A stretch of 64,000 bases of DNA from Setophaga petechia (GCA_024362935.1 JANCRA010000017.1:2108001-2172000), one strand, 5' to 3'. Positions 11,031 through 22,626 are shown, counted from the first letter of the stretch. A program made the numbers and translations. Notes: generated by a model not told the origin, from the sequence alone.

Positions 11031-11460
11031 TTTTAGCGCCTCCCGCCCATCCCCGCTCTCAGCCCCTCGCTGTGCCCGGCCCCGCCGTCTGCGTGCGCCC
11101 CGAAGCCCCCGAAGCCCCCGCAGCCCCCTCAGCCCCCGCAGCCCCCGCAGCCCCCGCAGCCCCCGCAGCCCCCGCAGCCCCAGCAGCCAGGGTGGCTCTG
11201 CCTGTGCCTCACAGCTGACGCCGGCTCCGGTGACCCCTCGGGCCGAGCCCCCCGTGCCCGCCTGGCGGCTCCGGGCCGGGCCGTGGGCGCTGGGAGCGGC
11301 CCCCGCCCCATCGCGGCTTTTCAAGCCCGGGCCGGGCCGGCCCAGCTGCCGGCTGTCGGCTGTGCGGGGGGAGAAATAGCTCTACACCGGGATTACTCCG
11401 AGGTGGAAGCCGCCGGCAGCAGCGCTGCAGCTCCGAGCCAGCGGCAGATGGAATTCCGTG
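11031..11460. other. CpG-rich region with a 9-bp GC repeat
   Basis: Dense CpG and C-rich sequence. 11101-11190 is a tandem run of about nine copies of a 9-mer close to AGCCCCCGC. It could be a CpG-island promoter of an unrecognised transcript, but no first exon or conserved protein frame is evident. The poly-Ala/Pro and Leu/Gly frames come from the repeat. Confidence 0.4.
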
Positions 11461-11483
11461 CGGCTGGAGGCTCCAGATGCGCT

Positions 11484-11770
11484 GGGTCCAGCTTTCCCTG
11501 CACGGGTTCTCAGTTAAATTGATCAGATCCAGCTTTCCCTGCACAGGTTCCCGGTTAAATTGATCAGATCCAGCTTTCCCTGCATCGGGTTCCCGGTTAA
11601 ATTGATCAGATCCAACTTGCCCTGCAGGGGTTACTGGACTAAATTGATCAGATCCAGCTTTCCCTGCACAGGTTACTGGATTAAATGGATCAGGTCCAGC
11701 TTTCCCTGCACAGGTTACTGAATTCAATTGATCAGATCCAGTTTGCCCTGTGTCGGGTTCCCGGGTTAAA
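11484..11770. repeat. Minisatellite, 41-42 bp unit, about 7 copies
   Basis: GATCAGATCC-type starts recur at 11521, 11562, 11604, 11646, 11688 and 11730, followed each time by AGCTTTCCCTGCACAGGTT and a TTAAATT-like linker. The 42-base period holds frames open on both strands. Confidence 0.95.
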
Positions 11771-12599
11771 GCGCTGCCAAAGGATCCGAGGCTCGGTCGG
11801 GATTCAGTGCGAGAAGGCAGCGGCAGGAGCAGTGACCGCTGTGGTTGAAGCCCTTCCCTGCTCTCCCCCAGCTCCCGGGGGAGATGACCCCTCTCTCTGC
11901 CTCCCAGCCACCCGCACTGATTTTTATTCCAACCTCACCGAAGCTCGCTCCCGGTGGGGTTGGAGGTGAAAGGCTCCGGCTCCGGGAGCCTCTCCCGAGC
12001 TGTGAGCAGCATTCGTGCACGGCCACCGCTGCCCCATCACCAGGGTCATGGGCACGGGGACAATCCCACACCAGGGCTTATTCCGTCATTATTCCATCAG
12101 TCCCGCACATTTCCTGCCGTGCTGATCCGATCCCGGAGCTTTGGGAGCACTCCAGGCTGGCACGGAGCCCTTGCCGTGCATGGTGCCAGGAGCAGTTTGG
12201 TGCCCAGGGTGCCTCTGTGACCCTGCCGGGGTGGCACAGAGCCAGGCGGGACATGAGGCCTCTGCAACACGGGGAAAGGCCGAGGGGGAGCTGGAAGTCC
12301 CAGATGTCTGCATGGTGATTCCCAAGGAAATGAAAGTATGGAGACTTTTTGCTGTGAACCTTGGCAGCAGGGAACTCCTCGCAGCTCGGAGCTGCAGAGA
12401 AGCTGTGCCTGCTCTCGTGAGGGAAAGGCAGAAGGATGCAGCTGGAAGGCCCTGAGCCTTGGGAAGGAGCTGGCGTTTGGAGTGAGCTCCTTGAAGGGAC
12501 AGGACCCGGCGGAGCCAGACAGGCCGTGGATAACGCAACGGGGCAAGGTGGGCCGGTGGTTCTGGCCGTGCTGGCGAGGTTTGGGTGCCTGGTTCCCTG
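11771..12599. other. No recognisable gene
   Basis: GC-rich unique sequence. Three overlapping frames of 200-254 codons on the minus strand and others on the plus strand show no domain. This is the pattern expected of stop-poor GC-rich DNA. Confidence 0.35.
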
Positions 12600-13335
12600 C
12601 GGGATGCTGAGCACAACGGGACAGCCCAGAGCCCTCCAGCTGGAGAGCGCGGCCCGGGGCCGGGAGGAGCAGGGCGGCAGCGGGCGGCTCCCGCAGCATC
12701 TGCCCTTGGTCCAGCGCTCCGGGAGAGCCGCGGGGGGCAGCGGGTGCCAGCCGGTGCCCAAGCAGCCGGGCTCTCGTTTCGTCCCCGCAGACACCATTGG
12801 CCGGGCACCAGCCCGTGCTCGAGGGACGCGGATCGGGTGGCCGCCGCTCGCATTATCGGGCGGCTTCCCCGCCGCGGTTGTGTCCGCGCGTCCCTGCGCT
12901 GCGGATCGGGTTACGGCACCTCCACAAAGGCCCGGCCATGCATTATTCAGCCGCTGTGCTACCGTAGATGTCGGGGGTGAGGAGCTGAGCCCTGCGCCTG
13001 CCGGAGCAGCTGGGCCCTGCAGCGCCCGAGCCGGGGCTGGTGCTGTAAATCAGCCCGAGGACGAGCAGGATGCGAGCGGGAGCAGGCGGAAACCACCCGG
13101 AGGTACCTGGCTCCAGGAATGCTTTATTTAGCACGAGTGAAAGCCACGCTGCGAATTCCCGTCAGAGGGAAGCAGCGGGGCCGTGGGGAACCTCCCGTGG
13201 GCCAGACTGCGGGACGGGGCTCTGACGTCCCGACCGCCCTCTCAGCCGGAGGCAAAAACCCGATCGGTGCCATAAACCCCATCCCGGGAGGCTCCGTGCT
13301 CGGGACAGCCGCGAGCAGGGAGCAGCCAAGGGTCT
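12600..13335. promoter_or_regulatory. CpG-island-like region without an assigned gene
   Basis: High GC with frequent CpG over about 700 bases. It includes an embedded AT patch (CATGCATTATTCAGCCGC near 12938) and a CCGGAGGTACC step near 13096-13106. In a bird genome such an island often marks a promoter or a Polycomb-type developmental element. No coding exon can be assigned. Confidence 0.3.
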
Positions 13336-14258
13336 TGGCCGTGGTTCTTTGTTCCGAGCACCGTTCCCGGCTCCCGGCTGTCAGCGCTGGGCACCCACAG
13401 ACGTTCATGAATGAGAAACGCCCGGGGCAGAGCGAAAGGAAATATTCCCGCACTGCAGGGGGAAAAAATTCCCCCTGGGTTGAGTCTTTTTCGGGGAAAT
13501 GTTGTTTTGCTGACACTTGGGGTTGGTGGAAAAAATCCGTTCCGATGGAATTTCAGTTGGGAAACCGGCAGGCAAATTAAAGTGAGCAGAGTTGATGGCA
13601 GTGAAGTTGGGGTTTATTACAGTCGCAGCTGAGTATTTTATTTTGGTTCCACATCAACTTCATTCTAATTCATTAAAGTCACTTTGCTTTTACAATTTTC
13701 TCTCTTTTTAAAAATAATCCAGTGAAAACACAAGCATTACAGAGCAATAAAACCGGAATATCCCATTCAGCACAAACCAGGCTCCCACACTGCCTTTCTC
13801 CAAATGCCATCTTTTCCAATAAAACCCAGTCTCAGCCTTTTCCATCAGAGTTCCAAGTTCCTGCATTGCTCCGTGTGTCTCATCAATGCACCTGTAAATT
13901 AAAAGTCCCAAGTGGCAAAACCATAAACCCCATCAGAGTTCTGTGCAGATGGGGGTGTCCAGCAGCCCCACCTGTGGGATAACATCTCATGAATTCCCAG
14001 TTCATGCCATCCAAGTTCTGGGTTGGATCAGTGCATCTTCCAAATTCCATTTTCCTCCATCTCCTTCCGTTGGCAGTTGGGATGTGGAGCAGGAGAGGGT
14101 GATGCGAACACCAGCAAGATTCCCAGCTTTGACAGATTTTAAATCTGAAATCCTGGGCAGAACCAGGATCCAGGGAGTTTCTGAATCAGCAAGTCCATGG
14201 AGAAATTCTCACTTTGGATATCAGTGGTCATTCCCCAAGGATCAAACAACATCAAACC
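13336..14258. other. No gene; AT-rich patch 13570-13730
   Basis: 13570-13730 is unique and AT-rich (TTCTAATTCATTAAAGTC near 13663), with possible homeodomain cores. The remainder shows no coding or repeat signature. Confidence 0.3.
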
Positions 14259-14386
14259 CTCTCCTCTCCTCTCCTCTCCTCTCCTCTCCTCTCCTCTCCT
14301 CTCCTCTCCTCTCCTCTCCTCTCCTCTCCTCTCCTCTCCTCTCCTCTCCTCTCCTCTCCTCTCCTCTCCTCTCCTCTCCTCTCCTC
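14259..14386. repeat. (CTCCT)n pentanucleotide array
   Basis: About 25 uninterrupted CTCCT units, a pure polypyrimidine/polypurine tract. It gives spurious Leu-Ser-Ser-Pro and Glu-Glu-Arg-Arg frames. Confidence 0.98.
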
Positions 14387-14539
14387 AGTTCCCCTTTCCC
14401 AGGTTCCTGCTCCCAGAATTTCTCTCCCCATGGATCTGTGCTGGCCCAAGTCTCTCACTCCACGTTGTGCTCTGCAACTTCCCTGGCCGTGCCTTGCTGG
14501 CCGTGCCTTTTATTTCTCAATGGACAAGCTTAACAGAGA

Positions 14540-14690
14540 TGTCTTGGGTTTTTAAAAATAGTTAATATTTAAATATTAATTGAGCCATTAATTACATCTG
14601 AGCCCCAGAACAAAACAGCTGTGAATAATTAATGAGAGGGCCTATGGTAAATGCCTCTAATAATTCACAAAGCGACCAAACCAGGTATTT
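14540..14690. promoter_or_regulatory. Candidate enhancer: E-box joined to a Brn-3-like site
   Basis: An AT-rich unique island in GC-rich surroundings contains TTAATATTTAAATATTAATT, GCCATTAATTACATC, an E-box CAGCTG (14616-14621) and, one base further on, GAATAATTAATGAG (14623-14636). The last resembles the consensus reported for Brn-3 proteins (ATAATTAAT, or CTCATTAA on the other strand). The arrangement would suit combined proneural bHLH and POU-IV input into the POU gene 18 kb away. The motifs are visible; the function is inferred. Confidence 0.45.
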
Positions 14691-15597
14691 CCAGAGCATT
14701 CAGAGGGAGGAGAAGCAGGGAGTGGGGAGGGAAGGAAATGCAGGAACATTGAGAAAAGGGGATAAAAGGCAAGATGTAGCATTATGGGCTGTGTGATGCT
14801 GTTCTCCCAAGGCTTATTCAGCATCCTTTGAGTGCCCTGGTCCAGTGGAAGGATGGGGCAGGGGGCTGGGACTGGGGAGTTTTGAGGGCACTTCCGACCC
14901 AAACCATTCTGGGCTTCTCTGATTGTACATCTCCATAAAATCCATCTGTTGGGATGGGATTTCCTTTGGGATTCATAGTGGGAAAGCTGAGCCCCAGGAT
15001 CCCAGGCTGGATCCCAGCCCTGGGAAGACCCCCAGGACTCCTGACTCCCTCTGGATGTTTGGACCATGTCTCTCTGAAACACCAGGATTTCTGGGCCCCA
15101 CTGAGGTGGCTGCTCTCTGACCAACCTGCCCTGCAAGAGCGACCAGTCCACGAAGAAAAGGTTTTTGTTCCCACCCTCCACTCCACCCTCCTTTCAGATG
15201 TTTCAAACTCTCCCTCTGGAGCTGCAGTGGGGAATGTAATGCTCTGTAAATCCATGCACACACTTTACATGGCCTGGGAAAGGACTCATTTAGGATATTT
15301 ATGTTTGAAAGATGTAATTCTTAATGACAAGTGCCTTGAGATTCAGGTAAGGACTTCAGCACCCAGGAGCAGGACACCCCCCGAGCCTCCTGGAGCTGGG
15401 CACTCCATGGTGCCTCCGAGCTTTGTTTGTGTGGGAGGCTGTGACAAACGACCCCATTCAGGGAGCAGCTTCTGCAGGGCTGTCAGGGCTCGGGGGCACA
15501 GAGAATCCATCTCCTGGAGCTGCCTGTGAGGAACAAGGCCTGGAGGTGATTGCTGGGTGTCCCTCTGCGACTTCTGGGGAGGGATCACAGCTTGGGT
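14691..15597. other. Mostly unannotated; weak CR1 tail near 14865-14925
   Basis: GGGCACTTCCGACCCAAACC followed by ATTCTGGGCTTCTCTGATT looks like a degraded + strand CR1 terminus. Nothing else is recognised. The longer frames here lack domains. Confidence 0.4.
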
Positions 15598-16075
15598 CAG
15601 AGACTCACAGAAAGGTTTGGATTGGGAGGGACCTTAAACCCACCCAGTGCCACCCCTGCCATGGCAGGGACACCTCCCTCCGTCCCAGGCTGCTCCAGCC
15701 CCAATGTCCAACCTGGCCTTGGGCACTGCCAGGGATCCAGGGGCAGCCACAGCTGCTCTGGGCACCTGTGCCAGGGCCTGCCCACCCTCACAGGGAACAA
15801 TTCCCAATTCCCAATTTCCCATCCATCCCTGCCCTCTGGCACTGGGAGCAATTCCCTGTGTCCTGTCCCTCCATCCCTTGTCCCCAGTCCCTCTCCAGCT
15901 CTCCTGGAGCCCCTTCAGGCCCTGGCAGGGCTCTGGGCTCTCCCTGGAGCTTCTCCTCTCCAGGTGAGCACCCCCAACTCTCTCAGCCTGGCTCCAGAGG
16001 GGCTCCAGGCCTTGGGAGCAACTCCATGGCCTCCTTTGGACTCCCTCCAGCAGCTCCAGCTTTATTTTTTACTGA
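15598..16075 (-). mobile_element. CR1 LINE 3' end, reverse orientation, about 480 bp
   Basis: One of the longest CR1 copies in the window. On the + strand it runs from the complement of the tail (GACTCACAGAAAGGTTTGGA) through CCATGGCAGGGACACC, GTCCAACCTGGCCTTGGGCA and CCCACCCTCACAGGGAACAA to CTGGAGCTTCTCCTCTCCAG and the CAGCCTGGCTCCAGAGGGGC part. The 293- and 302-codon open frames over this copy come from the LINE 3' region and its flank and are not host genes. Confidence 0.9.
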
Positions 16076-16650
16076 GACGCTCAACACAAATCCTGCTCTG
16101 GCACTGCCACCTCATCCGTGCCCAGGGAGAGCCCAGGCAGCTGGTTTGGAATTGGGCACTGGGGCTGTGGAAGTGGAAATCCCAGCTCTGCCTGCACAGC
16201 CCGGGCTGCCCTTCCCTGCCTGCAGCGGGCAATGCTCGCGTCCCAGCCCCAGAGCAGCCTCCAGGGATGTGTCCCCATCCCATTTCCAGCCCCGTCCCGG
16301 CTGATAGACGAGCATTAAATGTCCCGCGATGCCCTACGGAGAGGGGACACGGCTCCCGCTGTCACCCCGGCAGCCTCTCCCTGCCAGGGGTGAAAACGAT
16401 ACAAGCCAGCATGTGCTGGGGAGCTGTGACCCTCCCGAGCATCTTAACGACCGTGTAATCAGCAGCCGTCAGGAGCCGGCTGATGGAGCGGTGCCGCTCC
16501 CCCCGCCACAGAAATGTTCACTAAATGTGGCTTTGTGCCTCCTCGGAGATGAAAAATTCACTGGCCTTCCTCAGCTTCTTGACCTCCTCCAAATGCAGGA
16601 GAGAAGGACATGGAGCCCTTTCTGCCTCTGATATCCACAACTTTGAGCTC
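16076..16650. other. No recognisable gene
   Basis: Unique, GC-rich to about 16520, with no domain-bearing frame. 16280-16470 has moderate CpG content. Confidence 0.3.
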
Positions 16651-16910
16651 TACAGCGAGTAACAAAACGGATCAGAGTAATTATTATCAATGTCTCCTGC
16701 TCTGTCCATGTGGATGCAGCATTTATAAATTAACCAAAAACACTTGCAAATCTGCATAACCAGTTCCCCGTGTTCCTAATGCTTTCAATTTATCCTAATA
16801 GATATTTAATGAATACTTTATAAAGCCTTAGATGGGGAGTTTTAAAATCAATGGTGCTATTTTATTGCTGTTTGTATTATCTTTATTTGGACGGTGGCTC
16901 AGCCCTCTGC
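16651..16910. promoter_or_regulatory. Candidate AT-rich non-coding element
   Basis: About 260 bases of unique AT-rich sequence between GC-rich flanks. It includes GAGTAATTATTATCAATG, GCATTTATAAATTAACC and AGATATTTAATGAATAC. The density of TAAT cores without repeat features suggests a conserved developmental element. Inference from composition only. Confidence 0.35.
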
Positions 16911-19714
16911 TGCCCATCGATTTCAGGCCTGGATCAATGAAACCAGGTTTCAGCTTAAATACCTTGGAATGCACCGGGGAAGGTGGATCTGGGAGTAAAG
17001 GGCTCCTTGGCAGGTGAGGTCTGGCTGAACTCACACCCCAAGGGTAGCACAAGAAATCCAAAATATTGTCCTTGCTCTGCTCTCCTCTTACCTGCAGCTT
17101 CTGGGGTGACACCAATACATCATCCTGGAAGCAGCCCCACTACTTGGTAGGTCTGGATCCCTCCTTTTGCACAAGCTCTGCCCCAGTGAGGGGGCTTTAT
17201 CCCCATTCAAATCATGGATATTCCCCTAAAATACCTCTGAAATCCTTGTGCAAGTCTCCACAGGTTGTTGGCCACTCTGCCTATATTGGAACTGATGGAT
17301 AAATATGGAGCTTGAAAGTTTTCCCCAGTAGTATCAGGCTTGTCCAGTTCCAAACCCATTGCTCCATCTCTGGTTCTCTCCAACATTTTGAGTCACAATC
17401 ACGCACAGACCGCTGTGGATATGGAATTGTTCCCTGCTCAGTGAAGGATGAAGAGTCCCAGAACAGCCCCAGATCAGGATTTAGCTCTGGCAGCAGTGAC
17501 CTGACTGTGAGTCCCTTCAGGAGGTGATGGGAATCATGCTCAAGGCTTCCCCCGGGATCCTGGAGCTTTCCATCAGGAAAAATTACCTTCTGTCATTGCT
17601 GCCCTTGTGAGCAGCAGGTACCTGAGCCCTGCCACCCTGCCTTGCTCTCCTGACATCCCCATGCTTGGCCTGGCCAGGCCATTCTCACATCACCTGGGAG
17701 CTTTTCAGGTTTAGGAAAGAAAACCCCAAATCACAGAGTTCCTGAAATCTCCCTTCTCGCCGTCCCTGCAGCTGGAACCCCGCTCTGGTGGCTCAGCTGC
17801 ACCCTGGGGTTAATGCATCGCTCAGGGCACTCACCAGGGCCCAGCTGTGGCTCAGGGAGGGTTCAGCCCCTCACACCCTGCTGGGCACAGCCAGACTCTC
17901 ACACGGTTTGGGGTGAGCCCTTGCTGTCCCCACCTCGGCCAGTCCAGCCAGGGCAGCTCCAGGTTTGTCCCCAAAGTCCCATCCCAAGGACTCTGCCCCT
18001 CCCCGGGGGTGCCTTGCTGCTCTGGAGCTGCTGCTGCCCTGGGGAACAGAGGAGCTCTGAGGGCTGGAGCTCCAAGGGCTGCCTGATCCTCCCCCTGTCT
18101 CTGTGCATCCCTTTCCCTTCCAGCCCTCTGGGCCTCTTTGCCCTCCAGCCCTTCTCCTGCATTTCAGGATCCAAGGATCAGCCTCTCTTTCCTCCTCAGG
18201 GCACAGCCCAGGGCAATCTGCCGGTGGCTGATGTCTCCAGGGACAGCGGATAAGAGGGGACAATATGGGAGGGTCTGTGGGTCAGCCCATGGCCTGGAGG
18301 GTTCTTAACCCTTTCCCCACCAGGTCCTGCCTGGAAGAATTCTGCCTGTTAGAGAGGACAGCAAAGATTCATGCATGAAAGTCAAGTAAATCTTCCCACC
18401 CAGATATTCCCTCATCCTGTCCCTGAAAAACAGGGGGAATTTCTCCTGGAGGGTTTTTTACATGCTCTGCTATCAGACACTGTCCTCTCCTCTGGCTGCA
18501 GGGATTTGACACCTTCTTGTTCCTGCTGTTTTGGTGGGAAGTTTGAAATCAGTCTGGTGTCCAAGACAGTGGAATTTGCCATCCCCCTTTGGCTGGAATG
18601 ACCCTCCCCTGGCGTGAGCCTCGAGGCTCCAGCACGTGGCTGCTGACCAGGACAGGCCACGTCAGGAGTGAGGACTGAGCCCATCTCAGGGGTTTCCTCC
18701 AAGCTTTGATTGCTTCTCCCAGGCCAAGCTCCCCTCGGATGGGTTTGTGGGGCCACCAGGGGTGGGCAGTGACATCTGGGCCGCTCAGTTGACAGCTCCG
18801 AGGGGAGGAAAGGCCCTGAGCCCCAAGGAGGCCACTGGGAGGTCGGGGAAGATGGGATTAGAAATAACCTGAGCCACGGGGTGCCTTTGATCCCGCTCCC
18901 GGGAGATGCGGGTGCTGGGAGAGAACAGCTCTGTCTGCTCTGGAGGGACAGAAAGTGCTGACGGGAATTCCATCCCTGCTCTGGTCGTTCCGCTGAGCCC
19001 TGCACTGGCTGTCCCCGGAGAAGCGGGGACAAAGCTCGCTCCTGTCACCAGATCGCCCTGCGAGCGCTCCCGGCTGCTCCGCGCCGCCTGCCCGGCCCCA
19101 GCCCGGGTTCGTCCCCGCCGGGAGAGCCGGGCTGAGCCCTGCCCGAGCGCTGCTCTTCTGCTCTTTGTTCCAGAACAAACCCAGGAGCACGGAGCAGCTG
19201 CCACCGCTGTCACCAGGGCTGCCCGGGGCCGGGGTCTACCCCGTGTCCCACCGGCTGTCGGGGCTGTCCTTGCCCTCTGCACCCTCCCGGTGCCCTCCGT
19301 GCCCCTCTCGGCTGGCAGAGCAGCAGGACGGGTCTCTCCTCGGCAGTGTGAGAGCAGCAGCAGGGCTGGAGGGGGCTGGCAGTGGCACCGGGGGTGGCAG
19401 GAGTCGCAGCGGGGACAGCGCGGCCCGGGTACAGCCACGGCCCCCGGTCACGCCCGGTGTGTCTCACACTGCTGCCTCACGCTCATTTATTCAGGCAAGC
19501 TTTCCTGCCCGCGGGTCTCCCAGAAGCAAAACAATTTCATCAAGTGGCTTTGACACTTGGAATTATTCCTTGATTTGCTTTTTGCTAATTTGCCTTCCCT
19601 GCTCCAGGAGGTCGGGATTGAAGAGCTGCTGCTCTTCAGCGGGGCTGTCTGAGGGCAGGGAGAGCCTCTGCTCCCACCCAGCCCCTCCAGGCCTCATGGG
19701 CACAAATGCTTTGG
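16911..19714. other. Long stretch without a recognisable gene
   Basis: Unique, mostly GC-rich DNA. 18950-19260 is CpG-rich. Open frames of about 200-217 codons occur on both strands at 18785-19794 without a known domain, as expected in stop-poor GC-rich sequence. No CR1 or tandem array was identified. Confidence 0.35.
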
Positions 19715-19880
19715 TAGGACGAGGGTGGATGGTTTTAAGCTGCGGTGGGGTTGATTTAGGTTGGATATTGGGAAGGAGCTCCCAATTCCTGTGAGGGTGG
19801 GCAGGCCCTGGCACAGGGCACCCAGAGAAGCTGTGGCTGCCCCTGGATCCCTGGCAGTGCCCAAGGCCAGGCTGGCCAAT
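19715..19880 (+). mobile_element. CR1 LINE 3' fragment
   Basis: TTTAGGTTGGATATTGGGAA, GTGAGGGTGGGCAGGCCCTG, CTGTGGCTGCCCCTGGATCC and CAAGGCCAGGCTGG in order. The terminal part is missing. Confidence 0.85.
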
Positions 19881-20640
19881 AGCTGGGAAAAGTTGAAACG
19901 AAGGTGGTGAGCTCCAGAATCACCAGATAAACTTCACATCAATCCTTGATGATTTCATGCACTTTTTTTCCCATGTACTTTTAGCTTTCCTTTTTTTAAA
20001 AAAAATTCTGTTTAGACACTTTGAGAAAATTCTAAAAAAACCCAAAAAGCCAACAACTCAAACCCTACCAGTTTTCCTGAGGAGCAGAGAGTCTGATTCC
20101 AGCTCAAGGGAACAAAAGTTCTGTAGAAGGTGGAGATATTTTGCACAGAAAAGGACCAGGGTGATCTGTCTAATGAGCACCAGAGCAACAAGTGTTGCTC
20201 ATGTATTTCCTCAGGTTGAGAAGTTTAGGGAACAATACAAATTAAACCTTCCCAGAAACAGCCCGTTCTTAGAGATATCAGGAGTAATCCAGTAATAGAA
20301 CTCAGGAAAATAAAATCATTTTTTCTTCCATCAGATAATCATAAATTTACACTCCTTGAGTCATTAGAAACACAAAGAGGTTATTTCAGAGAAAAAAACT
20401 AAAAGGAGGTAAGAAAATGAAAAGGAAATATGGGTTTAGGTTTTAGTTTCTTGGTTTTCCAGTAGACAAAGAAAATTTTCAAGGACCTGAAATGTTTTCC
20501 ATGAACACTTCTGTGCAATCACTAGGCCATTTTTTGTGAAAATAAAAGCTGTAGTGATTTTTTTTTTAATTTTCCATTTACACCATTTATTTGGGGGCTC
20601 AGTTTGGGAGGAATCAGCTTTCTGGAGAGAGGACTTAGGA
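19881..20640. other. AT-rich block of unknown origin
   Basis: About 750 bases of markedly AT-rich sequence inserted in GC-rich DNA, starting where a CR1 copy is broken. It contains A- and T-runs, AAAATAAAATCATTTTTTC, and an AAAATAAAAGC string near 20539. It could be a degraded retroelement or LTR. No coding domain, terminal repeat or target duplication could be seen. Confidence 0.35.
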
Positions 20641-20772
20641 TATTTTGACCATAGTTAGGGCTGGGAATGGATCCTTAATGCCAGGAGCTGGGTCCTGGCT
20701 TGGAGGTTCAGGATTTGGACCCACCCCAGAAGGTGCAGAGGAGCTCCCAGCCCTGATGAGGTTGTTAAACTT

Positions 20773-20882
20773 GGGATGCTCCGGGACACGAGGGACGCTC
20801 CGGGACACGAGGGACGCTCCGGGACACGAGGGACATTCCGGGAGGTGAGGGATGCTCTGGGAAGCGAGGGATGCTCCTGGAC
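20773..20882. repeat. Minisatellite, 19 bp unit, about 5-6 copies
   Basis: Unit GCTCCGGGACACGAGGGAC is perfect in the first three copies (CTCCGG at 20779, 20798, 20817). The later ones are variant. Confidence 0.9.
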
Positions 20883-21247
20883 ACAAAGCCGGGTGTGGGA
20901 GCACCAGGGGTGTCCCCCACGGAGCCAGGTTGCTCTGATTTAAGCCCTTCCACCCTGCTCGGGTTTTTGGCAGCCCCGGCGTGGCCTCGCTCCCCCCGCG
21001 GGCCCCTCGGGCCGCTCCCAGGAGCCGAGCGAGCCGCGCTCCTGGCGGGGTAATTGAAGCAGCACGCAGAGCATATGGCCGGGCAGGGCTCCCTGCTGCT
21101 GCACCAGCTGGGAACTGGGTGCTGGGGGCAGCGGGCGGGGACCGGCCCCGTCTCCCTGTCTGGCTGCTCCCCCTGCCCCCGCGGGCTCCAAATGACTCCT
21201 CGGAGGAGGCTCGGGGCTCCCGCTGCTGTCTGGGAGCCGCTGCAGAG
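20883..21247. other. GC-rich unannotated sequence
   Basis: CpG-containing sequence between two minisatellites. No recognisable exon. Confidence 0.3.
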
Positions 21248-21415
21248 GGATTTGGGGTTCTGAAGGGGGATTTCAGGTTCTGCAGGGTGATCCGGGGTTC
21301 TGCGGGGGGATCTGAGGTTCTGCAGGGGGATTTGGGGTTCTGCAGGGGGATCCGAGGTTCTGCAGAGGGTTCTAGGGCTCTGCAGGGAGATTTGGGGTTC
21401 TGCAGTGGGGTCCAG
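21248..21415. repeat. Minisatellite, 20 bp unit, about 8 copies
   Basis: GGTTCTGCAGGGGGATTTGG-type units, with GGTTCTG recurring every 20 bases from 21256. This array accounts for part of a 395-codon minus-strand open frame. Confidence 0.92.
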
Positions 21416-21835
21416 GTCTGCTCAGAAGGCCCCACTCCCTTCTCCTCTCCCCCGGCTCCCCCGTGGTGGTGTTGGCCTCCCAGGCTGCCAGCCCGGCTGC
21501 TCTGCCCCCTCCCCCTGCCAGGGGCCAGCTCTGCTGTGGGATTTGGGGTCCCAGGTGTGGGTTTGGGTGTGATGCCCCTGCTTCCCATCAGCAGACACTC
21601 TGCAAGTGAACTCGACACGCTGCGGACCCCCAGAACTGTCTGTGCTCCCCCCAGGGTGTTCCCCACTGTGTCCTGGTGATCCCCGAGCCCTGCGGGGTGC
21701 GGGGACACAGAGGGAGGTGTCCCTGCCAGGGTGGCCCTGGCACTGCAGCTGCGGGCACTGCTGAGGGGTGAGCGGGGCAGGGAGCAGCAGGTGGGGCTGG
21801 GAATGCACCTCAGGTACCCCACGGGGAGCCCTCAC

Positions 21836-22112
21836 CTGGACACACGGACACCTGGACACACGGACACATGGACACCTGGACACACGGACACATGGACACA
21901 CGGACACACGGACACCTGGACACACGGACACACGGACACCTGGACACACGGACACCTGGACACCTGGACACACGGACACCTGGACACACGGACACCTGGA
22001 CACCTGGACACACAGACACCTGGACACACGGACACCTGACACCTGGACACACGGACACCTGGACACACGGACACCTGGACACCTGGACACACGGACACCT
22101 GGACACGCCTGG
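21836..22112. repeat. Minisatellite built from 8-bp subunits
   Basis: Alternates CACACGGA, CACCTGGA and CACATGGA octamers for about 34 units, forming irregular 16- and 24-base higher-order units. Yields Thr-His-Gly-His frames that are not genes. Confidence 0.96.
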
Positions 22113-22244
22113 ATTCTGAGGCCACATCCCCCACAGGGTGAAGCACCAGCATGCCCAGCTCCACATGGGACCGCCCCAGCTCAGGGGGACCTGCTGGGCA
22201 CCAACCCGGCCTGCACCCCCTCCTGTCTGAGCACACGGGGAAGC

Positions 22245-22626
22245 ACAGAGCGTCTGTGTGTCCTACAGAGTGTCTGTGTGTCCTACAGAGCGTCTGTGCG
22301 TCCTGCAGGGTGTCTGTGTGTCCCACAGGGTGTCTGTGTGTCCTGCAGGGTGTCTGTGTGTCCTGCAGGGTGTCTGTGTGTCCTACAGAGTGTCTGTGTG
22401 TCCCACAGGGTGTCTGTGTGTCCTACAGAGTGTCTGTGTGTCCTACAGAGTGTCTGTGTGTCCCGCAGGGTGTCTGTGTGTCCCGCAGAGTGTCTGTGTG
22501 TCCTGCAGGGTGTCTGTGTGTCCCGCAGAGTGTCTGTGTATCCCACAGAGTGTCTGTGTGTCCCACAGGGTGTCTGTGTGTCCCACAGAGTGTCTGTGTG
22601 TCCTGCAGGGTGTCTGTGTGTCCCTG
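22245..22626. repeat. Minisatellite, 20 bp unit, about 19 copies
   Basis: Unit TGTCTGTGTGTCCTACAGAG, with variants CCC/CTG and AGG at the end, perfectly periodic. Each unit ends in a pyrimidine-TACAG or CACAG string resembling a weak splice acceptor. No spacers, so not CRISPR-like. Confidence 0.97.

Noticed and set aside
12078..12853. Three overlapping 200-254 codon minus-strand frames as a possible gene
   Set aside because: Three frames open at once is a sign of GC-rich stop-poor DNA; no domain, splice sites or codon bias favouring one frame.
15423..16458. 293- and 302-codon open frames
   Set aside because: They cover a minus-strand CR1 3' end and flanking sequence; the same peptides recur at the other CR1 copies in the window.
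20635..21822. 395-codon minus-strand open frame
   Set aside because: Much of it is translation of two minisatellites (19- and 20-base units). No domain or splice context.
22245..22626. CRISPR-like direct repeats
   Set aside because: Head-to-tail repeats without spacers, in a vertebrate genome; an ordinary minisatellite.
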